From Niallia taxi (lineage in GTDB: Bacteria > Bacillota > Bacilli > Bacillales > Cytobacillaceae), in contig NZ_RZTZ01000013.1 of NCBI RefSeq assembly GCF_004005475.1, positions 62,001 through 126,000 of the forward strand: a DNA stretch of 64,000 bases, in the 5' to 3' direction. Below are positions 26,253-35,686 of this stretch, in pieces. Under the pieces are notes generated by a model. That model was not told the origin of the DNA. It searched no databases and saw only the letters and a list, made by a program, of their open reading frames with translations. Made by a program: the position numbers and the translations under genes. Within the stretch, counting starts at the first letter, position 1. Each line of letters begins with the position of its first letter.

Positions 26253-27968
26253 CTATTGTTCACTATCTTCTTCCAAATTCATAGCCACCCACGCAGACTC
26301 ATCTGCAAAATAGCGTGACCAGCTTGCAATGCCTGCCAAATCATACTCTTCTACAAGCTTGGCACGCTTGGATAAGGATAATTCATCCTCAAGCCAAATT
26401 CTATAGGTTGATTTTGATTTAGAATCATAGTACTCACCATAGTTTTGGCCGCTTTCTTCATCATATGTTGGTTTCACCTTATATTTATCAAGCCATTCCT
26501 GTACTTTTTCCATCGAGAGGCTTTCAGATGATATGTCACCATTTTCTTTTTCCTCCCAAAGCCTTGCATATAGTGGCACACCTAAAACAAGCTTTTCATT
26601 TGGCACTTGCTTAAGCAATGTTTTTAGGTTTTCTTCCACCCATGGCAAGCTTGCAACACTGCCGGCTGTTGGTGATGTTGCCCAATGCTCATCATATGCC
26701 ATAACAACTAAATAGTCGACAATCTCTGAAAGATGGTCTCTTTCAAAGAAGGCAGAATAGTTTCCACCGGCAATGAAGGTGATGTCCATAGATACTGTTA
26801 AGCCTGCTTCATGGAAGTAAGGCGTTGCTTCTCTTACGAACTGAGTAACATATTCGCCGTCTTCTTCATTCACATTTTCAATATCAATATTGATACCGTC
26901 AAGATTGTACATTTCACTGTACACGAGAAGCTGCCTGATTACTTTTTGTCTCGTCTCGAAGTTTTTAAAAACATCATGCGTCTTTTCTGGGTCAAAGTCA
27001 TTGGAGAACAGTCCCCATACTTGATAGCCCTGTTTATGAGCCCATTTTACATATTCCGCAGAGCCAAGATTGCTGACATTTCCTTTGTTGCCAGACAGCT
27101 TAAACCATGTCGGTGAAACTACATTAACCCCATCCATCTTAGGTATGTCTGCAGTGTCTGGATTCTTAGAGTAAACAGCTTCCCATGTTAGATTAACTGG
27201 ACCGTCTATTTTTTTTAGGGCAGGTGTTTTTTCTTCTACATTCGCTTTAACAGTTATCGTATCTCCTGTTGTAACAAGGTCTTTTTTAATATAACCGGCA
27301 ACACCATTGTTCTTGCGGACAAAATAATAGTCGCCCTCTTCCTTCTCGATGGTGACAGCTTCTTTTTGCTCGATTTCACCAGTATAAGCAGAAAAAAGCG
27401 TTGGTTCTGTACGCAGTCTCGCAAAATCATCTCGCACTTGCTTGGAGCTGAAAGTTGCTGCCGTTTTTTCCGTGCCGTCCTTTTCCAATAAAACCGCATT
27501 TGTGTCATCACTTAGTTGTGTAAACTGATAAGGATAAAACTCGATTAACGGTTCGACTGCCACATAAACCTCGCCATTCTCATCCTTTATCGGGGAAAAT
27601 TGCAGATCCACTGTTTCATCATTTACAAAATAGGAAACAGATTCTGATGGAAACTGAATCACTTTATCCTTTGTTGTCGCAATTACCGAATTGCTTTGTG
27701 AATCATAAGTGATGCTTTCATCTATATTTTTCTGCCAGAAGCTTAATGGCAAGTATACTGTCCCATTGACCGTTATTGCATTACCAGCCTGTTTACCATC
27801 CAATATAATCGGGTTCTCCCCTTTAAAGTAATCCACAGTCTTAGAGCTTGCAAATGGATAGAATATAAAGAAGACGCTTGTCACTACCAATAGAACAGCA
27901 AATGCTAGTCCGAGCAAAGCTTTATACTTGTTTGGCCTTTTTGGCGCTTGAAAAGTTATTTCTGCCAT
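26253..27968 (-). CDS. GH18 glycosidase with copper-amine-oxidase-like and SH3 domains
   Basis: The enzyme is about 571 residues. A membrane anchor (about 20-42) is followed by a copper-amine-oxidase-like N-terminal domain (about 45-170), an SH3-like domain (about 200-240, DYYFVRKNNGVAGYIKKD) and a GH18 TIM barrel (about 260-560). The catalytic motif DGINIDIE is intact (DGxxxDxE). The build resembles Bacillus cell-wall or spore-associated chitinase-like glucosidases (YdhD/YvbX type), acting on peptidoglycan or chitin outside the cell. The ATG at 27968 follows AGGAGG. It is monocistronic. Confidence 0.88.
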   Translation of the reverse strand: MAEITFQAPKRPNKYKALLGLAFAVLLVVTSVFFIFYPFASSKTVDYFKGENPIILDGKQAGNAITVNGTVYLPLSFWQKNIDESITYDSQSNSVIATTKDKVIQFPSESVSYFVNDETVDLQFSPIKDENGEVYVAVEPLIEFYPYQFTQLSDDTNAVLLEKDGTEKTAATFSSKQVRDDFARLRTEPTLFSAYTGEIEQKEAVTIEKEEGDYYFVRKNNGVAGYIKKDLVTTGDTITVKANVEEKTPALKKIDGPVNLTWEAVYSKNPDTADIPKMDGVNVVSPTWFKLSGNKGNVSNLGSAEYVKWAHKQGYQVWGLFSNDFDPEKTHDVFKNFETRQKVIRQLLVYSEMYNLDGINIDIENVNEEDGEYVTQFVREATPYFHEAGLTVSMDITFIAGGNYSAFFERDHLSEIVDYLVVMAYDEHWATSPTAGSVASLPWVEENLKTLLKQVPNEKLVLGVPLYARLWEEKENGDISSESLSMEKVQEWLDKYKVKPTYDEESGQNYGEYYDSKSKSTYRIWLEDELSLSKRAKLVEEYDLAGIASWSRYFADESAWVAMNLEEDSEQ

Positions 27969-27989
27969 TACCTTCCTCCTGTGATGCAT

Positions 27990-28364
27990 GTCAAATGATG
28001 CTTATTATTTCTATTTTACTAGAATGATATTTTTATTCTAACATGAATAAAGAACAGACAAAAGAAAGAGCCTTTTCCAATTGTTTATAAGTACTATTCT
28101 GAAAGTTTAACAAGCAGGCTGTTAATCAACAGCTCTGTGTCTGTTTGAATCAGCAAGGATTTTTTACCGAAAAGTCTGCTAAAACATAAATAAATATATC
28201 ATCATCACTGCTGATAACCAATTCAATACTATCAATAACAACAGCAGTTGAAGCGAAGTCCACAGAAGATCTTCTCTTCTTTTATAAGCTAAGCATACGA
28301 GATTGTTACGATCTTCACAATAACCGAAATAGCATATTTTGTGAAAATTATAGGAATATACACG
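27990..28364. other. gene-poor intergenic stretch
   Basis: About 375 bp lie between the thiT terminator and the start of the GH18 gene. A minus-strand open frame (about 28179-28345) encodes a hydrophobic stretch but has no start codon or ribosome site. I see no convincing gene, RNA or repeat here. Confidence 0.5.
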
Positions 28365-28391
28365 AAAAAGGAGCCCCGTACAGGACTCCTT
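28365..28391 (-). terminator. terminator of thiT
   Basis: AAAGGAG and CTCCTTT arms surround the CCCCGTACAGGA region, with AAAAA on the left. It lies ten bases beyond the thiT stop. Confidence 0.8.
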
Positions 28392-28400
28392 TGTTCATCA

Positions 28401-29009
28401 TTATTTTACTTCCGAATTTCCAGAATAGTGGCCAGTGCGCCCAGTTGGACAATCAAGCACCAATCGCGGTGCTGCACTAAGCAATATTACAGCTACAATG
28501 GAGCATAATACTGATGCTCCAATGAATGGGACACCATTGTAGAATAATGAATAAGCTAGAGCCGACTGACCTTCTGGTGCGTATTGTGCCCAAATCGTAA
28601 CACCTGCAAGGAAATGCCAGAAGTAGCGGATAGCACTGCCTGTTAGTATGGCAGCAGCCATTACAAGGGAAGCGGCCCCTTTTTCCCCGTTTTTAAGCTT
28701 GGATTGTATTGTCGGCATAAAAAGACCAGCAAAACCAATACAGGCAAATGCTAGGAAATATTCAAGAATTACCTGCCAGAATGCTAGTGCCTGCAAGTCG
28801 CCTGTTACGATTTGCAATAATCCCCATAAAAAGCCGGCTGTTGCACTTGCTTTAAAGCCCCAGCGAAAAGCGATAATAAAAATCGGCACCATGGCAATCG
28901 AGATGGACCCGCTTGCACCAAGATGGATAGAAGGCAGCAAATCTAAAACTAATGCAATGGCTGCAAAAATAGCAATTTCAATTAAAACGACTAACCCCAT
29001 TTTTTTCAT
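28401..29009 (-). CDS. thiT: ThiT, thiamine-binding S component of an ECF transporter
   Basis: The 202-residue membrane protein has six hydrophobic helices. It matches the ThiT/YuaJ family, which binds thiamine in the membrane and works with the shared EcfA-EcfA'-EcfT module encoded elsewhere. Typical elements are LGASGSISIAMVPIFIIAFRWG, GLLQIVTGDLQ and a late AIRYFWHFLAGVTIWAQYAPEGQ, which carries aromatic ligand-binding residues. A TPP riboswitch lies just upstream, confirming the assignment. The C-terminal tail is longer than the membrane core and polar. Confidence 0.96.
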   Translation of the reverse strand: MKKMGLVVLIEIAIFAAIALVLDLLPSIHLGASGSISIAMVPIFIIAFRWGFKASATAGFLWGLLQIVTGDLQALAFWQVILEYFLAFACIGFAGLFMPTIQSKLKNGEKGAASLVMAAAILTGSAIRYFWHFLAGVTIWAQYAPEGQSALAYSLFYNGVPFIGASVLCSIVAVILLSAAPRLVLDCPTGRTGHYSGNSEVK

Positions 29010-29048
29010 AAAAAATCCCCCTTGTTATGTACGCATACCAAAGGGGAG
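29010..29048 (-). promoter_or_regulatory. riboswitch expression platform (terminator/SD sequestor)
   Basis: On the minus strand CTCCCCTT pairs with AAGGGGGA around an inner TATG/CATA stem, and a U-run follows just before the thiT ATG. The right arm contains the ribosome site of thiT, so one hairpin could both terminate transcription and hide the start site. Confidence 0.75.
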
Positions 29049-29128
29049 TTGAAGTAGGATGGATTAACATGCTTTTTTCCGTATGAAAAAAAGTAAGTAT
29101 ACATTAAATACCTAGTAAAAAGTCTTCA

Positions 29129-29213
29129 GCCACGATCCCTACGCTAGTGTTAACTAACAGGTTCAAAGGGTCTGATCATTTAAGATCACTCTCAGCATAC
29201 ATGCTCCCCCTGT
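29129..29213 (-). promoter_or_regulatory. TPP riboswitch (THI element)
   Basis: The minus strand carries the conserved core: CTGAGAGTGA, then GACCCTTTGAACCTG, and the closing GCGTAGGGATCGTGG. This is the class that binds thiamine pyrophosphate and turns the gene off. Its position 120-200 bp upstream of thiT fits control of thiamine uptake. Confidence 0.97.
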
Positions 29214-29279
29214 GGTTTGCTTTTATATTCAATTGTTCTTATTATAGCAGATTATCATTCAACCACAAAGATTCTTTTA

Positions 29280-30776
29280 TTACTTTAAGGAGGCTTTGAA
29301 TATATCTGTATGATTATCCGTGCTTCTTAATGCACATACATATTCATTGCTTCTCGGCATATAGCGGTAATCCTTTTGCCATTCTTCTTTATACATGATT
29401 ATCTTCTTAAAGGCATGAACAATCGAGTAAGCTTCCTGATTCGTCAATGTCGGGTGAAGGGAGATTCTGATCCACCCTGGTTTATTAGTAAAGATTCCTT
29501 TTTGAACCTCCGCAACTATTTGCTTAGATTGTGCCTCGCTGATACCAAGTAAATAGTGACCATAAGGGCCGGCACACGAGCAACCGCCTCTTACCTGAAT
29601 GCCAAACCGGTCATTTAGCAGCTTTGCTCCAAGGTCAAAATGGAGCCCATCACAAATCACGGAAATGATGCCATGGCGGTTTTTATTTTCCCCGTCCAGT
29701 ATCGTTATTCCCGGTATTTTATTTAACTCTGTCATCATTAAAGCGATGAGCTCCTGTTCACGCTGCTGCATTTTCTCAACATTCATTTCTTCCTTTAGCT
29801 GAATGGCGAGAGCAGTCCGAATTGCCTGAAGAAAGCCTGGGGTTCCGCCGTCTTCCCTTTCTTCTATATCTTTTTTGTAAAGGACATCACCCCAGCCATT
29901 CGTAAAGTCAATCGTTCCTCCCCCTGGATGATCAGGTACTTTTGAATGAACAAGGCTTTTATTCATGATAAGAATGCCGCTTGTACCTGGGCCACCTAAA
30001 AACTTATGTGGTGAAAAACAAATAACATCAAGGGCTGCTTCTTTATCATCTGGATGCATATTTATCGTTTCATATGGAGCAGATGCCGAAAAATCAACAA
30101 GGCAAATGCCACCATATTGATGCATCAGCTTTGCAAGCCGGCGATAATCGGTCTTTCTACCAGTGACATTAGAGCATGCCGTAAACGCTCCAATTTTCAT
30201 CGTTCTTTGCTTATGCGTCTCAAGCAATTCCTCTAAATGGCTGTAATCCACATCGCCATTGGCAGAAGGTCTTAACGTAACAACTTCTGCAGCTGTTTCA
30301 AGCCATGACAGATAATTAGAGTGATGCTCCATATGTGTCACAAAAACAATCGGTTTTTCACTAATGGTCAGTGTTCGTTTGTCCATATGTTTAATGCCGA
30401 TTAATCTTTGAAATTTATTGATTACTCCTGTCATGCCAAAACCATCAAAAATAAGAATGTCCTCATCATTTGCATGTACATGTTTTTTGATAATGTTTTT
30501 TGCCTCATGATAGGCATTTGTTATATAGGTGCCCGTTATATTTGACTCTGTATGTGTATTTGCTACATAAGGACCAATTATGTCAACAAGGTTATCTTCG
30601 ATTTTCCGATACAGTCTTCCACTCGCTGTCCAATCAGCATATAATAATTTCTGGGTTCCATAAACAGTAGGGTAGGCAAAATCATCTCCGATAATATGTT
30701 TCTTGAATGAGCTAAAGTGTGCTTCTAGCTCTGTTCCAATCACATATGTCGATTCTCCAATTTTAGCTCTAATCAA
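29280..30776 (-). CDS. aminotransferase class V, cysteine desulfurase-like
   Basis: The 498-residue PLP enzyme of the NifS/Csd fold has the cofactor lysine in SPHKFLGGPGTSG, the PLP pocket HMEHHSNYLSW and LVDFSASAP, and a late cysteine-containing loop RGGCSCAGPYGHYLLG. The extra ~80 residues compared with SufS/NifS lie mostly at the N-terminus (KLLYADWTASGRLYR) and C-terminus, as in a distinct group of large selenocysteine-lyase-like proteins. The start is TTG at 30776 with GGGTGG upstream. There is no suf or isc gene nearby, so the substrate is uncertain. Confidence 0.85.
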   Translation of the reverse strand: MIRAKIGESTYVIGTELEAHFSSFKKHIIGDDFAYPTVYGTQKLLYADWTASGRLYRKIEDNLVDIIGPYVANTHTESNITGTYITNAYHEAKNIIKKHVHANDEDILIFDGFGMTGVINKFQRLIGIKHMDKRTLTISEKPIVFVTHMEHHSNYLSWLETAAEVVTLRPSANGDVDYSHLEELLETHKQRTMKIGAFTACSNVTGRKTDYRRLAKLMHQYGGICLVDFSASAPYETINMHPDDKEAALDVICFSPHKFLGGPGTSGILIMNKSLVHSKVPDHPGGGTIDFTNGWGDVLYKKDIEEREDGGTPGFLQAIRTALAIQLKEEMNVEKMQQREQELIALMMTELNKIPGITILDGENKNRHGIISVICDGLHFDLGAKLLNDRFGIQVRGGCSCAGPYGHYLLGISEAQSKQIVAEVQKGIFTNKPGWIRISLHPTLTNQEAYSIVHAFKKIIMYKEEWQKDYRYMPRSNEYVCALRSTDNHTDIFKASLK

Positions 30777-30880
30777 CCTAAATCCACCCTCTCTCTCCCT
30801 TACTAACCTATGTTAAAATAAAGAAAGAAGTTAATCTAAAAACAGAAAAATTTTCAAAAAAAGAAAGAGGCTGAAAGCTT

Positions 30881-31840
30881 ATGGCTATATTACCCGATTT
30901 TGCACATGCTTTCCTTGAAGATTTGCACGAAGCCGGACGCTCTAAATTGACACTTAAACAATATGAGTCAGACTTGAAGAAGTTTTTTTCCTGGCTTGAA
31001 GCAGAGCAGAAAAAAACGGATATGAACACGTTGAAGGCATTGAGAAAAGACGATATTCAGAAATATTTCGTTTATTTGCATAATAAAAAGCTTTCTCATG
31101 CGACAATTCGCCGGTTAGCAACCGTACTGAGCCGTTTTCTAAAATATCATCAATGTATTGCTGCACACGATATTCATAAGTTATCACATACAGCACCGCT
31201 CCGTTCCTTAACAAGCAATGATTTCATTGAGGGTGAGGAGTTCACTAAAATCATTTATACGATGAAGCTTCGGTACTCAGAAGCAACCGGAAAAAAAGCG
31301 GCTCGGAATTTTCTTGTAGAGCGCAATGCTGCCATCGCATCTCTTATCAGAGCATTCGGGTTAACACCGACGGAAGTGTATGCCATTACGATGGAGCATG
31401 TGAATCTTGCACAAGGAGAGCTTTCGATTCCGTTTGGGACAACGATGAAAAAGTTTGCTGTTGAAAAGCAAATAATGGAGGATATCAGGACGTACTTTTA
31501 CTCGATTCCTGAGCTATTCCGCCCGAAATACCATTCTAAGGACCCACTCTTTGTCGCATTTAATAATGTGTCGCTTTCTTTTCAATATGACTACGACAGA
31601 CAGAAGCCAAAAGCTTTGTCCGTTCGTGCCATTCAGGAAATGATAAAGGATGAAGTCAAGCGGGCAGGCTTGCGGAAAATATCAGCAGTGAACTTGCGTA
31701 ATACAGCAATATTGGAGGAAATTCAGCAGGGCAAATCAGATGAATATATCATGGAGCGCTTTTCCCTTACAAGTGAAGCGGCATTGAGAAGATATAAACA
31801 ATACTTGCTTGCGCTGGATGAGAAAGTCTCCTCCACATAA
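30881..31840 (+). CDS. tyrosine-recombinase-like protein with degraded active site
   Basis: The 319-residue protein has the two-domain build of XerC/XerD recombinases: a SAM-like core-binding domain (about 1-90) and a catalytic-domain fold (about 110-319). Compared with XerD, Arg I is Thr162 (GLTPTEV in place of GLRxSEL), the HxLRH motif reads V-N-L-R273-N, and the last His motif (LGH) is F-S-L at 294-296. Only Arg273, Tyr305 and possibly Lys190 or Lys191 remain. It is therefore probably not a normal recombinase; a DNA-binding or structural role is possible. It stands alone with its own terminator, and no att sites were seen. Confidence 0.82.
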   Translation: MAILPDFAHAFLEDLHEAGRSKLTLKQYESDLKKFFSWLEAEQKKTDMNTLKALRKDDIQKYFVYLHNKKLSHATIRRLATVLSRFLKYHQCIAAHDIHKLSHTAPLRSLTSNDFIEGEEFTKIIYTMKLRYSEATGKKAARNFLVERNAAIASLIRAFGLTPTEVYAITMEHVNLAQGELSIPFGTTMKKFAVEKQIMEDIRTYFYSIPELFRPKYHSKDPLFVAFNNVSLSFQYDYDRQKPKALSVRAIQEMIKDEVKRAGLRKISAVNLRNTAILEEIQQGKSDEYIMERFSLTSEAALRRYKQYLLALDEKVSST

Positions 31841-31842
31841 TG

Positions 31843-31873
31843 AAAAGCAGATGGATGATTCCGTCTGCTTTTT
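31843..31873 (+). terminator. terminator of the recombinase-like gene
   Basis: AAAAGCAGA (31843-31851) and TCTGCTTTT (31864-31872) form the stem, followed by T. It also meets the stop of the convergent gene. Confidence 0.85.
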
Positions 31874-32234
31874 AGTCAGGCAAAGTGTTGTACTCTTTTT
31901 TTATTAAAAAAAGCTTTTTTAAAAACAGTCTAACCCGCGGTAATTTATTCTTTTTCTCCCATTTACTTATCATTGTTAATACACTTGTTTTCATAGATGC
32001 ATATGAGCCAATTGCGGAATAACCATAAAACCACCCCATAAACAAACCTGCTGTTAAACTATGTCTATGACTGAAAAAAACAGAAATGATTAGTCCTAAA
32101 ATAAGTGCGGTTGTTGGTCTGTATTTTTTGGGTATATGAAAGATCCACTTTAGCAGCTGTGTCAGTACCATCACAATCGGCACTGCTGCCACGGCATCCC
32201 AGAAATTGGTCTGTATTGTCGGAAAATCCAGCAT
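31872..32234 (-). CDS. small membrane protein, weakly holin-like
   Basis: The 120-residue protein has two or three hydrophobic helices, with PIVMVLTQLLKWIFHIPKKYRPTTALILGLIISVFF, and a basic C-terminal tail (KKLFLIKKEYNTLPD). The helix-KYxPxxALxLGL-helix arrangement recalls A118-type phage holins, but there is no endolysin or phage gene adjacent, so this is only a resemblance. AAGGGGG precedes the ATG. It is convergent with the recombinase-like gene. Confidence 0.6.
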   Translation of the reverse strand: MLDFPTIQTNFWDAVAAVPIVMVLTQLLKWIFHIPKKYRPTTALILGLIISVFFSHRHSLTAGLFMGWFYGYSAIGSYASMKTSVLTMISKWEKKNKLPRVRLFLKKLFLIKKEYNTLPD

Positions 32235-32312
32235 CGTTTTCCCCCTTAAGATAGATAGCCAATACCTTTAGTTTGCTGTTGATACTGGGAAATATGCGGA
32301 TTAGGAGAATAT

Positions 32313-32347
32313 AAAACAAAAAAGCCTTAAGTTACAAAACTTAAGAC
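32313..32347 (-). terminator. terminator of the LacI-family gene
   Basis: CTTAAGTT (32326-32333) and AACTTAAG (32338-32345) form a stem with an A-rich left flank (U-tract on the minus strand). Confidence 0.85.
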
Positions 32348-32357
32348 TCAAAAAAAA

Positions 32358-33314
32358 TTATGAAGAACCGCCAACCGTAATCGTTACCTCAACTTGTTCA
32401 TTTTCAGCTGGTTCGTTTGCCAGCAGCTTTAATAAATTATGAGCAGCCATAGAGCCCCATTCATAGCTTGAATAGCTGATGGTGCTTAATCTTGGCACCA
32501 TATATTGCGCTAACTCAATATTATCAAAACCAACAAGAAACACATCTTTTCCTATTTCATATTCTTTATCTTGCAGATAACGATAAATTCCAACCGCCAT
32601 TTCATCATTAAAGCAAAATATGGCAATTGGTTCCCTGTAGTTCGCAAAAATTTGTCTTGCCGCCTCTTCGCCCGAATCTTTTAAAAAATCACCTTGAACC
32701 TCAACCAGCTCCACATTCGGGAAAGACTGCAGTTCCTCCCTGACACCCTCCATTCGTTTTTTTGAATCATACGAACCTACAGGACCTGTGACCGCATACA
32801 GTTTATTTACCTTGTGTTCAGTAAGCTTTCTTACAGCTAATCTTGCACCAGTTATATTATCCAAAAGCACACCTTTAATATTTTCATGAACAAGCTCTCT
32901 GTCCAACACTACTATTTTATAGCTTTTGTCTGCATAATTAAGCAGCTCTTCATCTGTAAATGCTTGATCTAATATAATGCCGCCATCAATTACCTTTTCC
33001 AGCAAAAGCCGATGGGACTGAACACCAGAGCACGCAATTAATTCATACCCTTTTTCATTTAAAGCCTGACGCATTCCGCGAAGCAGCGGACCATAAAAAT
33101 AGCCGCCATAATCAGCTAAAAAGACCCCGATGATTTTTGTTTGCTTCACCTTCAGCATTCTTGCCGCTGCATTTGGCACATATCCCAGCCGATCAGCAAT
33201 TGCCAAAATCCGGCTTCTAGTCTCTTCCGTTACTTTTGGACTCCCATTAAGCGCATACGAAACAGTAGAAATAGAAACACCTGCTTCCTTTGCGATGTCC
33301 TTAATACCTGCCAT
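32358..33314 (-). CDS. LacI/GalR family transcriptional regulator
   Basis: The regulator is about 318 residues. The N-terminal helix-turn-helix and hinge are classic (MAGIKDIAKEAGVSISTVSYALNG, RLGYVPNAAARMLK), followed by a periplasmic-binding-protein-like effector domain. It probably binds a sugar such as a beta-glucoside product. The ATG at 33314 follows GGAGGGAGC. It lies downstream of bglX in the same direction, and the palindrome GAAACGTTTC in the bglX promoter region is its likely operator. Confidence 0.93.
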   Translation of the reverse strand: MAGIKDIAKEAGVSISTVSYALNGSPKVTEETRSRILAIADRLGYVPNAAARMLKVKQTKIIGVFLADYGGYFYGPLLRGMRQALNEKGYELIACSGVQSHRLLLEKVIDGGIILDQAFTDEELLNYADKSYKIVVLDRELVHENIKGVLLDNITGARLAVRKLTEHKVNKLYAVTGPVGSYDSKKRMEGVREELQSFPNVELVEVQGDFLKDSGEEAARQIFANYREPIAIFCFNDEMAVGIYRYLQDKEYEIGKDVFLVGFDNIELAQYMVPRLSTISYSSYEWGSMAAHNLLKLLANEPAENEQVEVTITVGGSS

Positions 33315-33432
33315 TAAAGCTCCCTCCAAACCTTCATAAAAGTTGCTATGTGAAATATATCAATACTACCATTTTATCAAACTTATCCGGATAGTTCTTG
33401 TTGTGTGTAAAGTTATTTTGTACACAATGAAG

Positions 33433-33465
33433 GGAGCCAGGAAATCGTTTTGATTTCCTGGCTCC
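33433..33465. repeat. strong intergenic hairpin between bglX and the lacI-type gene
   Basis: A perfect 14-bp stem (GGAGCCAGGAAATC with GATTTCCTGGCTCC) closes a 5-nt loop, 25 bp past the bglX stop. There is no clear U-tract on the minus strand, so it may stabilise or process mRNA rather than simply terminate. Confidence 0.6.
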
Positions 33466-33489
33466 TCTGAGATTAACTGCAAACAGAAG

Positions 33490-35661
33490 TTAGTCATTTA
33501 AGTTAGTGTACATTTTTTTCAACGTAAATCCACCAGTCAAAACATCCTCACTGCTGCCGCCCACATAAATTTCAAACAAGCCCTCATCACTTGTAAAGCT
33601 CATATCTTGGTGATAATAACGCAGCTGTGCTTCTGTTAATTGGAATTGTATTTCCTTTGTTTCCTTTGGGTTTAGGCTTACTTTTTGGAAGTCTTTCAGT
33701 TCTTTGACTGGCCGGACTACATCACCTGTCATATCGCGAATATAGAGCTGGACGATTTCTTCTCCGGTGTAATTCCCTGTATTTGTTATGGTTACTGATA
33801 CTTGAATTTGTTCGTCTGCGGTCATCGTATCGGAGGACAATCGCAAATTTTCATAGATGTAGTTTGTATAGCTAAGGCCAAACCCGAATGGAAGAAGCGG
33901 TTTATTTGGAATATCTAGATATTTGGATAAATAATGGTCTCTGCTTACACCGTCATAGGGACGACCAGTATTATAGGCATTATAGTATACGGGAATTTGC
34001 CCTGCTGTATGAGGAAAAGACATGGTCAGTTTTCCTGATGGATTCACTTTTCCAAACAGAATATTGGCAATGGCGCTTGCTCCTTCTGTACCTGGATACC
34101 ATGCTTCAAGCACTGCATCAGCTTCATCCAATACACCGTGTAAATCAAGGGGACGGCCGTTGAACAGGATAACAGCAATTGGTTTGTTTATTGTTTTCAT
34201 TTGTTTGATTAGATGCAGCTGTGCTTCTGGCAATGTAATATCTGCCCGGCTGCAGGCTTCACCGCTCATCGAGGCATATTCACCAACTGCAAGCACAATT
34301 ACATCTGCTGCTTTTGCTGCTTCTATTGCTTCGGTAACTTGTTCATCAGTTATTGTCTCCACATGACTGCCTTGTGCGACTGTTACATTAGTTGTCAATG
34401 CTTGTAGTGCTTCATGAAGGTTAGCTGTATTGTCGACTTCTCCTTGCCAGGACCATGCTCCTAGAATGTCCGATGATTGTGCGAAGGGGCCAATCAGGGC
34501 AATATTCTGCTGTTTGTCCAATGGCAAAACGTTGTCGTTTTTTAAAAGAACACAGGATTTTTCTGCCAGTTCACAGGCAACTTCCCGGTTACTTTCGGAA
34601 AGAATCACCTCTTTTTCCTTTACAGCATCTGCTGCTCTGTAAGGATTTTCGAATAATCCAAGCTTTTCTTTTAGCTTTAAGATGCGCAGCACCGCTTCAT
34701 CCAATAATGTCTCTGTTACTTTCCCGCTTTCAATCAAATTTTTCAGGCTGCGGATATAGCATGGTGTCATCATTTCAATATCAACACCGGCAAGGATTGC
34801 CTTGCGGGCCGCCTCTGCTTCATTACCTGCGACTCCATGAGGAATTAATTCTTTAACTGCGCCCCAATCTGATATCAACACACCATCAAAACCCCATTCC
34901 TTGCGAAGAAGATCTCTCATAAGCCACTTGTTGCCAGTAGCTGGAATTCCGTCTACGGTGTTAAAGGATGTCATCACCATTTCACAGCCTTCATCAAGCG
35001 CTGCTTTATACGCTGAAAGATAGGATTCGCGCAGCTGACGTTCAGACATGTTGACAGTGTTATAGTCACGGCCTCCTTCTGGTGCACCGTATGCAGCAAA
35101 ATGCTTCACACATGCGGCAACTCTCATTTGGTCGACCGCAAGATCTTTACCTTGAAAGCCTCGCACAAAGGCTTTGGCAAATGCACTATTTAAATAGCTG
35201 TCTTCTCCAGTCGTTTCAAGCACGCGGCCCCAACGCGGATCGCGGACGAGATCGACCATTGGTGCAAAGGTGACATGAACACCAGCAACTGCTGCTTCAC
35301 TAGCTGCAACCTCTGCACTTTTTTCTGCCAGCTCCATATCCCAGGAACAGCCTACCGCTAAAGGAATTGGAAAGATTGTTTTAAAGCCATGAACAATATC
35401 TGCCATGAATAAGAGTGGAATGCCATGACGATTTGTTTTTAAATGCTCCGCTTGAATTTTCCGCACCGTGTCTGCCCCTGAAACACCTAAAACAGATCCG
35501 CTGTTTTTCACAACAAACTCGCTGATGCCCATCTCTTCAAATGGTCCAGTAATTTCCCCGGCCAGTCCGTAATAAAAATTTCCGGACAGCTGCATTAATT
35601 GTGCGACCTTTTCTTCTAACGTCATGTTTTGAATTATTGACTTGAGATCAATCTGAGCCAT
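33490..35661 (-). CDS. bglX: beta-glucosidase, glycoside hydrolase family 3 (BglX-like)
   Basis: The 723-residue GH3 enzyme removes terminal beta-linked glucose or xylose units. The N-terminal barrel has RWGRVLETTGEDSYL, CVKHFAAYG, and the nucleophile Asp in DGVLISDWGAV. The alpha/beta sandwich carries SCVLLKNDNVLPL and YASMSGEACSRADITLP, and a C-terminal fibronectin-like domain completes the BglX build. There is no signal peptide, so it acts in the cytoplasm on imported glycosides. It is preceded by a sigma-A promoter, a cre-like box and an operator, and is followed by its LacI-type regulator. Ribosome site AGGGGAGG. Confidence 0.95.
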   Translation of the reverse strand: MAQIDLKSIIQNMTLEEKVAQLMQLSGNFYYGLAGEITGPFEEMGISEFVVKNSGSVLGVSGADTVRKIQAEHLKTNRHGIPLLFMADIVHGFKTIFPIPLAVGCSWDMELAEKSAEVAASEAAVAGVHVTFAPMVDLVRDPRWGRVLETTGEDSYLNSAFAKAFVRGFQGKDLAVDQMRVAACVKHFAAYGAPEGGRDYNTVNMSERQLRESYLSAYKAALDEGCEMVMTSFNTVDGIPATGNKWLMRDLLRKEWGFDGVLISDWGAVKELIPHGVAGNEAEAARKAILAGVDIEMMTPCYIRSLKNLIESGKVTETLLDEAVLRILKLKEKLGLFENPYRAADAVKEKEVILSESNREVACELAEKSCVLLKNDNVLPLDKQQNIALIGPFAQSSDILGAWSWQGEVDNTANLHEALQALTTNVTVAQGSHVETITDEQVTEAIEAAKAADVIVLAVGEYASMSGEACSRADITLPEAQLHLIKQMKTINKPIAVILFNGRPLDLHGVLDEADAVLEAWYPGTEGASAIANILFGKVNPSGKLTMSFPHTAGQIPVYYNAYNTGRPYDGVSRDHYLSKYLDIPNKPLLPFGFGLSYTNYIYENLRLSSDTMTADEQIQVSVTITNTGNYTGEEIVQLYIRDMTGDVVRPVKELKDFQKVSLNPKETKEIQFQLTEAQLRYYHQDMSFTSDEGLFEIYVGGSSEDVLTGGFTLKKMYTNLND

Positions 35662-35686
35662 ATTCTGCCTCCCCTTTTTGTTTATC

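Noticed and set aside
28179-28345. Hydrophobic open frame on the minus strand
   Set aside because: There is no start codon or ribosome site, and it runs into the thiT terminator region.
30881-32234. Prophage or integrative element from the recombinase-like and holin-like genes
   Set aside because: The recombinase lacks key catalytic residues, no att repeats or other phage genes are present, and neighbours are ordinary chromosomal genes.
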